NCBI GenBank assembly: GCA_003635265.1 | Contig: PYIZ01000009.1 | Coordinates: 241,727-305,726, forward strand | Direction of reading: 5' to 3' | From: Candidatus Poribacteria bacterium | GTDB lineage: Bacteria; Poribacteria; WGA-4E; PCPOR2b | DNA: 64,000 nucleotides | In this document: piece after piece, positions 17,401-25,900 of the stretch | Numbering within the stretch: position 1 is the stretch's first letter | Layout: each line of letters opens with the position of its first letter | The notes under the pieces: model-generated | Database searches by the model: none | The model's input: only the letters and a program-made list of their open reading frames with translations | What the model was told of the DNA's origin: nothing | Position numbers and translations under genes: made by a program

Positions 17401-18738
17401 CGGGAGGTTATCTCCGGAGTAGACTATATGTGGGTGTTGTATAATCAAAGTTGGTGGGAAAATGACGATACTGTCCCCGCAAGCGGGTTCCACAGAGCCA
17501 ATCAGACGTGGCAGGTCTTCCGAGGTCATCCAGAGAGTGTAGGGAATAATTTCAGGGATGTGCAAGAAACGACTGAATTCGTGTGGTTCGGAAGCCAAGA
17601 GCACGGTATCAGTCGATACGATAAGGCAGCCTCATCTTGGACGGTTTTTACGGAAGAGGATGGACTGCTGAATAATCGCATAAACTATCCAACTTTGAAG
17701 GCTGATGGCAGCTTCCTTTGGCTGGGCTGCCCCGACGGTATCAGTCGCTATGACATGCGTAAAGATAGCTGGGCGGTGTACACGGGAATGCGCGCCGTAC
17801 CCGCTGACGTGGTACATGCAATTGCTGTTGATGCTCGCTATGTTTATTGTGGAACAGATCAGGGTGCAAGACGGTACGATAAACAGAATGACTTCTGGCT
17901 GGAGGAGCGCATCGTGGAGGAACCCGTGAACGATCTTACGATCGATGACAAATATTTGTGGATAGCAACCGCCAAGGGTGTTACCCGATTCGACAAATCG
18001 GCGCACTGGGCAGACTTGCATGAAGCAGAAAATGGGTTGGCTGACACATTCGTTAAGGTTGCCGATGTGGGTGGACGGAGTTTATGGATCGGTACAGAGA
18101 AGGGGGTGAGCAAGTACAATACACTTTCGGACGACCCTAATGCTTGGGAGACCTTCACACGTGCGGATGATGTGGACACAATGCTATTGTCCCAAGAATA
18201 CGCCAACAGTCTCATAGATAATCGAGTGACTAGTATAGCTGTGGGAGATCGCTACGTCTGGGTGGGGACAGAGAGAGGTATCAGTCGCTATGACATGAAG
18301 AAGGAAGTTTGGGTGACTTACGCGAAGCAGGAGGGGTTACACCACGACAAAGTGAGTAGCATCTGCATTGATGGCGATTGGGTATGGTTTGGCACGGAGA
18401 GTGGTATCAGCAGGTTAAACACAAAGACGGAAGAGTGGAGTGTCTTCACATCGTCTGACGGTTTAGCCAGCGATCAGATTACCAGCATCGTCGCAAACGA
18501 TAATTTCGTCTGGTTTGGCAGTTTTGATGCCGGTGTGTCGCGCTACAATAAGATGACAACAGAGTGGAAACACTTTACACAAAGGCATGGACTCAGTCAT
18601 AATCGCGTGTTTACGCTTGCTGCAGATGATGATTTTCTTTGGGTGGGAACTGAGCGTGGATTGAGTCGGCAGGATACAGTGACAGATACGTGGACAATCT
18701 TTACCCCACATTTCGATGAAGAAGAAGACAAAAGGTGA
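14497..18738 (+). CDS. Giant Reg_prop-type beta-propeller lipoprotein 1 (about 29 repeats)
   Basis: The chosen ATG at 14497 has GAGG eight bases upstream. It gives a lipoprotein signal (MALDYRWFIVILLFLIGC, lipobox LIGC) and a 1413-residue product; longer upstream starts would run back into tnpB. The whole mature protein is about 29 repeats of roughly 40-45 residues, with consensus W.GT..G.SRYD....W..YT..DGL..N.V..IA.D, the two-component-regulator-propeller (Reg_prop) type. By count this could fold as four seven-bladed propellers. There is no kinase, DNA-binding or transmembrane domain, unlike hybrid two-component sensors that carry this repeat. Two loops hold non-propeller insertions of repeat DNA (around 16020-16090 and 16680-16800). 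It ends 11 bases before the next paralogue. Function unknown. Confidence 0.88.
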   Translation: MALDYRWFIVILLFLIGCTFISPDKTPEVTDPAAPWKTTALLSDQINAIAADAKHIWVATDKGINRFNKHEHLWISYTVEDGLANNKVSSVAVDGAAVWFGTESGVSQYQPKIDEWTTYTRDDGLPSNHVMAIGVDGDYIWFGTDKGLSRYNKAIDVWALRTTDDGGLTSNEISAIAVEDEYVWFATDKGVSRYDKKIDSWTQLTKSEGLADDNVTTIAIDEDFIWFGTENAGVSLYSNTEQTFVKTYTRTDLLETDKINYILVDGLYVWIGTANEGVQRYIKPVDTWVHYKIEDGLPSSNITAMVVDDKYVWFGTYEDGLARFDKIRGLWSIVKKAEGLVSDNIKSIAEQDGILWIGTTMGLSRFDLQSGEWETYTKAQGLTTNYITRVVAAGDAIWIGTSKGVGRYQIPTRPNKSGSDRDNRWKFWRHQHGLPSDFVLDVAIANQTVWVGTRNGLCRYNPENDKWHAFEELEGTWINAIAVDDNSLWLGTNRGLKQLIGSKDNNLTDSHFTFHVPMDRDPPRFHRDRRNGASHPTVHINTIANEKDSLWVGTQNGLYRFDKRENRWHDFTTEDGLPNNNVRTLAITEDALWVGTPGGLGVLSRNEWVSSTTRSAGWQQFDLTRPGMEMGHENVRDICIVGDQIWLGTIGGLGIYSSGDNAWRAIRAKERTVVLRHNDIQHTELDGDWVWFLAWQNTSNGEIIRYDKRTGTWTHYMKEDVTEIHQKGLLKGRKRGSEEASPVPRIPMLHREKRRNGKKSMSPHSHAHSQQVGEDTLQLLGLNDKPPYITQIDWMEVNDDSVWFATDAGVLAYNKNLDTWRHYTTRDGLAANKTTTLMVDGNDVWVVLRDNRICRYRRDTDKWETHQVVFKEISPDMESYRTRLAADRRYVWVPAQREGVARYDKRNETWKRYTSADGLLDNTIGFVVVDNNDVWAYGGWSEGLSKYDENTDSWVIIDSSKGLVSDQIREVISGVDYMWVLYNQSWWENDDTVPASGFHRANQTWQVFRGHPESVGNNFRDVQETTEFVWFGSQEHGISRYDKAASSWTVFTEEDGLLNNRINYPTLKADGSFLWLGCPDGISRYDMRKDSWAVYTGMRAVPADVVHAIAVDARYVYCGTDQGARRYDKQNDFWLEERIVEEPVNDLTIDDKYLWIATAKGVTRFDKSAHWADLHEAENGLADTFVKVADVGGRSLWIGTEKGVSKYNTLSDDPNAWETFTRADDVDTMLLSQEYANSLIDNRVTSIAVGDRYVWVGTERGISRYDMKKEVWVTYAKQEGLHHDKVSSICIDGDWVWFGTESGISRLNTKTEEWSVFTSSDGLASDQITSIVANDNFVWFGSFDAGVSRYNKMTTEWKHFTQRHGLSHNRVFTLAADDDFLWVGTERGLSRQDTVTDTWTIFTPHFDEEEDKR
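15722..15765 (+). repeat. Degenerate copy of the ATCGGGA palindromic repeat inside propeller gene 1
   Basis: The stretch carries TCCCAATAAATCGGGA followed by ATCGGGAC, close to the palindromic repeat better seen at 16044-16080. It encodes a Pro/Asn/Asp-rich loop (PTRPNKSGSDRDNR) that lengthens one blade. Confidence 0.4.
16024..16083 (+). repeat. Interspersed repeat (CACGTTTCACG plus paired ATCGGGA palindromes) inserted in frame in propeller gene 1
   Basis: CACATTTCACGTTTCACGTC runs directly into a two-part palindromic segment: CCCGATGGATCGGG then CCCGATTCCATCGGG. The reading frame stays open, giving a His/Arg/Pro-rich loop between blades 11 and 12 that does not fit the propeller consensus. 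Related sequences occur at 20173-20212, 20516-20606, 24379-24407 and 52877-52899. Confidence 0.65.
16684..16800 (+). repeat. Purine-rich and palindromic insertion in propeller gene 1
   Basis: An A/G-rich stretch (GAGAAAACGAGGAAGTGAGG) is followed by CCCGTTCC, CCCGATGCTTCATCGGG and GGAACGGG, which form nested inverted repeats. It encodes a basic, Ser/His-rich loop between blades 15 and 16 that the two paralogues lack. Confidence 0.6.
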
Positions 18739-18749
18739 TTTGAAAAAAG

Positions 18750-21700
18750 ATGCGTCAAGTTCGTATACTCTTAGGGTTTATAATGCTTTTGTCTTTGGTC
18801 AGATGTTCCACACATGACCCACAGCAGATGCAACCCGATTTTTTCGTTGACGAGGAGGGGGCAGTAATTAGCCAGCTCCTCAGTGACCGTATTCTATCCC
18901 TAGCTGTTGATTCACGTTATTTGTGGGTGGGAACTGACCGAGGATTGAGTCGATATGATAAAGCGCAAGGTCGGTGGAGTAATTTCACTGTGAAAGATGG
19001 TTTGGCTCACAACCACGTTTTATCTATCGCTTTGGACGATCTTCAGGTCTGGATTGGCACACGCGACGGTGCGAGTCGTTATGCGATGGACACACATACG
19101 TGGACGCGCTACATGCCGCGTGATGGTTTGGCGGGGCGAGAGGTTTCTTCCATTGCTGTTGATTCGAGATTTATCTGGTTCGGCACACCAAACGGACTTT
19201 CTCGCTACGACAAGGAGACAAATAGTTGGGCGCGGAAGCGTGAGAAGGATGGTCTTGCGGGTGACTTTGTTACACAAATCGCGATTGATGATGATTACAT
19301 CTGGGTCGGTACGGAGAACGGAGTTTCTAGGTATGACAAGCTCACCGATTCATGGAACAACTATGACAAGGACAGTGGACTTATTGATAACAGCGTGACT
19401 GCGATCGCCGCTGATGAGGATTCCGTCTGGTTTGGTACGGAGAATAAAGGACTCAGTCGCTACGACCAACGGAATTCGGAGTTCGTCAGGGCGTACACCA
19501 AGAGAGACCGACTGACGAGCGATCAGATAAATGCACTGGCAGTGGATGGCACATCGCTATGGTTAGGAACTGCTGACAGTGGTGCGCAGCGCTACATTTT
19601 ATCTGTCAATACATGGCGGGAATACACAGCAGAAACAGGGTTGTCCTCCAATCATATCACAGCAATTGCTGCAGATGGAAATGTAGTGTGGTTTGGTACG
19701 TATGAGCACGGGCTGGTGCGATACGACTTACGCCATGAAACGTGGAGAATTTACAGCGAAATTAAAGCGTTGAGTGACAATGATGTGAAGGATATTTTCG
19801 TGACGGATGAGTCAGTTTGGGTAGCGACGCGATCCGGATTGAACCAAGCAATCTATCTTGAAAGCGCGGGAGACTCGACCACGCTCAATTGGCGGATGTT
19901 GAGTAAGGCAGAAGGCTTGGCAGATAACTATGTTACCAGTGTTGTGAAAGTAGGGGCAGATCTTTGGGTCGGCACACCACGCGGTTTAGGGGTGCGACGC
20001 GGAAACGAGGACAGGTGGACGTTTTTTACAACGAAAGATGGATTAGCACATGACTTTGTCACTTGCGTTGCGTGGGAGCCAGCGAATAGAGCCACCGAGG
20101 GACACGAACAAGGGGAAAGAACGGAAGAATGGAAGGGAGGGAAGGACAACAATACACCATACGCAAGTCAGTCGCATCACGCATCACGTTTCACGCATCA
20201 CGTTTCACGTCTATGGATTGGGACAAGGGGAGGGCTTTCAACCTACGAACCTCAAAACCAAAAATGGAATACACATCCGTCGAAGTTGCAAATCTCCGAT
20301 TGGATTTATGACATCAAACTAGATGACAGTTTCGTCTGGATTGCTACCGCAGATGGTCTCGTCTACTATGATCGGTCTGCCGGGGTATCAGGCAAATTGA
20401 CCGAAAAAGATGGTTTACCTTCGGAGGTAATTAACACCGTTGCAATAGGGATTAATTCTATCTGGGTAGGCACACCTTCCGGTTTAGCGCAGATAGACAA
20501 GTCATTTGCCAAGCCTCACGTTTCACGTCCCGATATATCGAGGATCCTCATCCCGACACATCGGGATTCCGCTCTGCAGAACGAGCGGGATTTCACACTT
20601 CACGCCAATATCAGAGCAATTGTCGTTGATGCCGATACTATCTGGATAGGGACACCATCGGGATTGGCAAAGTACGATACCACAGAAGATCTGTGGACGC
20701 GCTACACCCGTGAGAACACCAACAGGGGGCTTGCTTCCAATAACGTTAAAACCATTTCAAAAAATAGCGGAAAGATTTGGGTCGGTACGACCGCTGGGGT
20801 TAGCTGCTTAGACGAAAAGACGGGAAAATGGTCGAAACACGTTGCGGCGACAACGACAGAAGTGCTGCACTCGAATTGGGTCAGCAAGTTGGCGGAGGAT
20901 GGGGACGGACTCTGGTTCGGTAATTGGAAGGACTCGACGGAAGGTGCTATTGTAAGGTATAACAGACAAACAGATACATTCCGTTTCTTCAGCAAAGAAG
21001 ACCTGCCATTGAAATTCATTGAGAGACCGATCACCCGGATACACGCGCTGGCTGTGGGTGAAAATGAGGTGTGGGTCGGCAGCAATGGCGGAGTGTTACG
21101 ATACAATAAAGCGACGGATATGTGGCGTCATTATACGACGGAGGACGGTCTGCCAAACAATGAGGTTTGGATTATTGTCCTTGATGCCCCATATCTCTGG
21201 ACAGCGCATGTTGGCGGCGTGGTGAGCCGCTACTCGCTTGAGACGGATGTATGGCAAACGTATGAAATCGTGCCGAGCGTAGAATGGAGTAATATTGGAA
21301 CCATTGCCGTCGATCCGCAATATGTCTGGGTGACAACGATTTGGGAGGGAATTAAGCGATACGATAAATCGACAGATACTTGGGCAGTTATCACGGAAGC
21401 ACACGGCTTGGGAAACAATGAAACCAATGACTTGCTTATTGATGGTGATTATATCTGGGTCACGGGCTGGGGAGATGCTAGCCGTTATAACCGGCGAACC
21501 GGAGAATGGGAGATATTCTCAAGCCAGCGGGTGCTCTCAGGCGTGAACTTTGGGATCGACAGGGGGCTTGACGGCGTTTGGCTTACGTATTCAGGGTGGA
21601 GTGGGGATGGTGCCATTGCGTCGAAGTATCACAATAAAACCGATTCATGGACGACCTTGAAACTCCCGCAGATGGAGGGGGTTGAATTTGACCGCACGAA

Positions 21701-22916
21701 GCAAGTTGTGGAGACAGTTGACGCTGTTTGGTTCGCGGCGGACGAACAGGGGCTGGCTCGGTACAACAAAGCTGCGAAGGATTGGACATTCTTCAGTGAC
21801 GAGAATGGTCTTGCAAGTAACGACCTCATTGAGTATTCCTTGGTGGTAGACGATAATTATGCTTGGGTGGGTACAGCCGGCGGATTGAACCGATATGACC
21901 TAGAGAAAGAGGTATGGACTACTTTCACCCAGTCACCTCTGACACGAACACTCCGCAAGTCGAAAGTGTACGCAATTGCCGTCGAAGCGCGTTATGTGTG
22001 GTTGGGGACTACCAATGGTTTACATCGCTATGACAAACAAACAGACCGTTGGTTTGTTCCCCGTGTAAAGGGGGACGACGATGAGGCGGACGACGCACCA
22101 AGTGTCACCTGCCTAGCCATTGATGAAAAATATGCTTGGCTCGGCACCAACAAAGGTATTCTGCGTTACGATAAAGCTGGAGACCGTTGGGAAACATACA
22201 CTGTTGAAAACGGTTTGCCTTCCAATACCATCCGAGATCTGGACGTAAGAGGCTACGACTTATGGATCTCAACAGACCGTGGCGTTGCAACCTTCAATCG
22301 CCTATCTGATGATCCGAACGCCTGGGAGTCACATACACAAGCACTGGAAGTAGAAGGCATGGGGGATGATAAGAAATATGCACAGGCTCTTTTGAGCGAC
22401 GATGTTCGTTGCGTTGCGGTTGGTGAGGAGCTGGTCTGGTTTGGCACGGACAAAGGGGTGTGCCGATATGATAGAGAGGGAAAAACATGGGAAACCCTGA
22501 CTACAGATCTCTCTGTCCATGATAAAATTAAGATTCAAAGTAACCTGACAGATACTAGCGTCATTGTTATTGATGGAGAAGAAATCTGGTTCGGCACGGG
22601 CAAGGGGGCGACAAAGTACAACATCGAATCTGGGGATTTCGTTACCTACACCCGATCGGACGGTTTGGCAAGTGATATTGTTACCTGCATTGCTTTGAAC
22701 GGTGAGGAAATCTGGTTTGGCTCGGCAGATGCGGGAGTCACACGGTTGGATAGAGCCGTGGGTGACTGGCGTGTTTTTGACACGGACAATGGCTTGCCGC
22801 ATAATCGAGTCGAGTCAATTGCGCTTGACGGCGATCAGCTCTGGTTTGGCACGGAGCGGGGGTTATGTCGATACAATCAGGCAACAGGAACGTGGACAAG
22901 TTATGCGGAAGATTAA
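18750..22916 (+). CDS. Giant Reg_prop-type beta-propeller lipoprotein 2 (about 29 repeats)
   Basis: 1388 residues. The start ATG lies 11 bases after the previous stop. The signal MRQVRILLGFIMLLSLVRC ends in a lipobox-like LVRC. The mature part is again about 29 propeller repeats in the same order as its neighbours, including the irregular blade 15 (GLWFGNWKDSTEGAIVRY), the atypical blades 17-20 and an LSDDPNAWE insert before blade 26. Two loops hold inserted repeat DNA (20090-20212 and 20516-20606). The next gene overlaps its last 14 bases, so all three are probably co-transcribed. Predicted membrane-anchored on the periplasmic or outer face; no enzymatic domain is visible. Confidence 0.88.
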   Translation: MRQVRILLGFIMLLSLVRCSTHDPQQMQPDFFVDEEGAVISQLLSDRILSLAVDSRYLWVGTDRGLSRYDKAQGRWSNFTVKDGLAHNHVLSIALDDLQVWIGTRDGASRYAMDTHTWTRYMPRDGLAGREVSSIAVDSRFIWFGTPNGLSRYDKETNSWARKREKDGLAGDFVTQIAIDDDYIWVGTENGVSRYDKLTDSWNNYDKDSGLIDNSVTAIAADEDSVWFGTENKGLSRYDQRNSEFVRAYTKRDRLTSDQINALAVDGTSLWLGTADSGAQRYILSVNTWREYTAETGLSSNHITAIAADGNVVWFGTYEHGLVRYDLRHETWRIYSEIKALSDNDVKDIFVTDESVWVATRSGLNQAIYLESAGDSTTLNWRMLSKAEGLADNYVTSVVKVGADLWVGTPRGLGVRRGNEDRWTFFTTKDGLAHDFVTCVAWEPANRATEGHEQGERTEEWKGGKDNNTPYASQSHHASRFTHHVSRLWIGTRGGLSTYEPQNQKWNTHPSKLQISDWIYDIKLDDSFVWIATADGLVYYDRSAGVSGKLTEKDGLPSEVINTVAIGINSIWVGTPSGLAQIDKSFAKPHVSRPDISRILIPTHRDSALQNERDFTLHANIRAIVVDADTIWIGTPSGLAKYDTTEDLWTRYTRENTNRGLASNNVKTISKNSGKIWVGTTAGVSCLDEKTGKWSKHVAATTTEVLHSNWVSKLAEDGDGLWFGNWKDSTEGAIVRYNRQTDTFRFFSKEDLPLKFIERPITRIHALAVGENEVWVGSNGGVLRYNKATDMWRHYTTEDGLPNNEVWIIVLDAPYLWTAHVGGVVSRYSLETDVWQTYEIVPSVEWSNIGTIAVDPQYVWVTTIWEGIKRYDKSTDTWAVITEAHGLGNNETNDLLIDGDYIWVTGWGDASRYNRRTGEWEIFSSQRVLSGVNFGIDRGLDGVWLTYSGWSGDGAIASKYHNKTDSWTTLKLPQMEGVEFDRTKQVVETVDAVWFAADEQGLARYNKAAKDWTFFSDENGLASNDLIEYSLVVDDNYAWVGTAGGLNRYDLEKEVWTTFTQSPLTRTLRKSKVYAIAVEARYVWLGTTNGLHRYDKQTDRWFVPRVKGDDDEADDAPSVTCLAIDEKYAWLGTNKGILRYDKAGDRWETYTVENGLPSNTIRDLDVRGYDLWISTDRGVATFNRLSDDPNAWESHTQALEVEGMGDDKKYAQALLSDDVRCVAVGEELVWFGTDKGVCRYDREGKTWETLTTDLSVHDKIKIQSNLTDTSVIVIDGEEIWFGTGKGATKYNIESGDFVTYTRSDGLASDIVTCIALNGEEIWFGSADAGVTRLDRAVGDWRVFDTDNGLPHNRVESIALDGDQLWFGTERGLCRYNQATGTWTSYAED
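20090..20212 (+). repeat. Interspersed repeat insertion in propeller gene 2
   Basis: A purine-rich part (about 20098-20150) is followed by repeated GCATCACG and TTTCACG units at 20173-20212. In frame it encodes EQGERTEEWKGG and then HASRFTHHVSRLW in place of the usual IA.D loop before blade 10. Confidence 0.65.
20516..20606 (+). repeat. Interspersed repeat insertion with ATCGGGA palindromes in propeller gene 2
   Basis: CTCACGTTTCACGTCCCGAT is followed by ATCGAGGATCC, CCCGACACATCGGG and a terminal TTTCACACTTCACG. The structure matches the copy at 16024-16083. It encodes an atypical His/Arg-rich loop before blade 13. Confidence 0.65.
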
Positions 22917-25900
22917 CAAAGATGGGAAGACGGGAAGACGAGAAAACGTGAAAACCAGAGGGCATTTGTTATTTCGTTGTCTTGTTGTTTCGTTATTCTG
23001 TTTTCAAATTTTCATGCTGCTATTTTACCTTGGGTGTAGGTTTAGCCAAATTGATTCGTCGGAGAAAAAAACGACGACTCTGGAAGGAGCAGCGATTACC
23101 CAAGCAGCAGCAAAACAAGCGTTGGTAAGTGATAATGTCCGTTGTATCTCAACTTCAGTTGACTACATTTGGGTAGGGACAGACCGAGGTGTTAGCGTCT
23201 ATCATAAAGGGGATAACCGTTGGACGAAATTAGATCGGGAAGATGGGCTACTCTCTGATGATGTCACTGCAATCGCTGCCGATGGAAAATCGGTCTGGAT
23301 AGGGACGACTCTCGGTGTAAGTCTTTATGATGTGGAAACTAAACATTGGACAAAGTTCCAGCGACGTGACGGCTTGGCAAGCAACAAAGTTACTGCCATT
23401 GCTGTGGATGGAAATTATATCTGGGTTGGGACCGAGGCAGGTATTTCGCGTTATGATAAGACGACGGGGGCGTGGGCGCTACAACGAGAGAAGGATAAGG
23501 ATCAATTTAACGTAATCACCGCAGTTGCCGTGGAATCTGAATATGTTTGGTTCGGCACAGAAGACGGTCTCCGGCGCTACGATAAGCCCAAGGACGCATG
23601 GAACACCTACACAAAAGAGGAAGGACTGGTAGAAAACCATATCCGCTGGATCGCTTTAAGTCCTGACGCTGTTTGGGTGGGTACGGAAAAATCAGGTGTA
23701 AGTAAATACAGCACAATCAATCAAACCTTCACCGAGAGCCATACTCGAACAGATCGCATAGAGAGCGATTTCATTAGAGCGATTGCGGTGGATGGAGACA
23801 ATGTCTGGTTTGGTTCGGCAGACCGGGGAATTCGGCGGTACATCACAACGGTGGACACTTGGTTCAAGTACACCACAGTGCAGGGATTGGTTAGCGATCA
23901 CATTACCACATTGGCTGTTGATGGTAGGAATATTTGGATTGGCACTTACGAACACGGTTTGGGCCAATACGATAAGGTGACAGATGAGTGGACATGGTAT
24001 TCCAAACGGGATACGCTGGTGTCGAATCAGATTAAGACACTGGTTTCAACTGGGGATGCACTCTGGGTTGGTACAAATAAAGGTTTAAGCCGCTATGCGC
24101 TTCAGGAAAAAACGTGGAAGACCTACACCAAAGCAGATGGTTTAACGACAAACTATATTACCTCTTTGGTAGGTGATGCCAACGACAGAACACTATGGGT
24201 GGGGACGCCCTTGGGGCTAGGAAAACTAGAAGACGGGCGGTGGCGTTTCTATACCGAGCGAAATGGACTGGCAAACAATTTCGTTACCTGCATCAGCCTC
24301 TCCAATAACGTCGGGATTTGGGTCGGGACAAAAGATGGATTAAGTGTCTTAATGAAGGTGCCGCGACCCCCCTATTCATCACGTTTCGCGTTTCACGCTT
24401 CACGTCCCTATCTCACTGGCAAATGGGTAACAGCGGTACTGGCAATTGATGAGGAAGTTTGGGCGGGAACGACTGAAGGACTATATCGGAAAAATACTGC
24501 AACAGATAAATTTGAACCCTTTCCGATCGTGACAGATTATGTCAACACACTTACGTTCAGTCCAGATAAGCAATTGCTCGTTGGCACACAGAACGGATTG
24601 TGGATTATTCAGGGTGAAACATCAACTCACATCTCCGAGGGTTTGCCAAACCTGAATGTCAGGGCTGTCGCGGCAGAAGGGGGAACCATCTGGGTAGGAA
24701 CACCGGGTGGGGTTGCGTGTTCCGATGAAACCGTGGTTCAACGGGTCTTTACGATGGAGCCAGATGGCTTGCTACACGATAATGTTCAGAGCATTGCGGT
24801 TGTAGATACGCAGATTTTTTTCGGTACGGTTGCTGGCCTTGCGGTCTATGAGATGGAGGAAGATCGATGGGAGAAGCATACACCATATCGCAACACAGAG
24901 ATTTTGAGAGAAGATGAGGCACGTTGGATCGAGTTAGACGGGCACCACCTGTGGGTGCTCAACTGGTCAGCTTCTCCAAATGGTGCGATTTTGAAGTTTG
25001 ATCGGCGCACCGATACGTGGGCGGAGTACACGAAAGACACACTACCACTCTCCTCCGATGTCCCATTTATCACAGCAATTCCCCGACTAGCAGTGGGGCG
25101 AGAAAATGTCTGGTGCGCCACAGGAGATGGCGGTGTACTGCGATACAACAAAGCATCTGATACATGGACCCACTTCACAAAATCATCTGGGTTGCCGGCA
25201 CACCACGCCACGCGGATTGAGGTTGACGAACCAAATGGCGTTTGGGTTGCCTTTCTAGGGGGCGTAGCGGCGCACTATGATGCGCGAACCGAAAAATGGG
25301 AGTCGGTGAAAGTAACGGAAGCGGGGCCCGGAACATACATCGAAGACATCGCTTGTACGAAGGATTATGTCTGGTTTTCTACAAACGGCGTTGGGGTCAA
25401 GAGGTATGAGCGCGCGACGAGAACTTGGCGGTCATACACAGAGGCGCAAGGTATGGCTTCGCGCTCCGGTGAGTGGATTGCAGCGGATGGAGAGGGGATA
25501 TGGACCAGCGGCGGAAGTTCTTATTCGTGGGTCAGTGACCGGGGAACGAGTGGTGTGAGTTACTACTCTCCTACCGACGATGCGTGGACAATTTATGATG
25601 GACGCAAGGGGCTGCGGGTTGGATGGGCGAGATACGGGCAGGTCAGCAAGGATTATGTTTGGTGCTTCGGTTGGGAGGGCATCAACAGATACGACAAAGC
25701 GGGCAAATCGTGGACTTCCTTCACACAAAGCGATGGACTTGCGCAATCATCGGTTGAGGCGATTTCAGAAGATAGCGATGGCTTCTGGGTTGGCACAGGT
25801 AGTAAGGGCGTCCTGAAATACTCGCAAGCGTCCGGTGCATGGACGGCTTTCACAGTCGAGGATGGGCTCGTTCATGACAGCGTCTGGAGATACCAACTTA

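Noticed and set aside
22702..22902. Upstream extension of propeller gene 3
   Set aside because: It lies entirely within gene 2 in another frame; the ATG at 22903 gives a lipobox signal.
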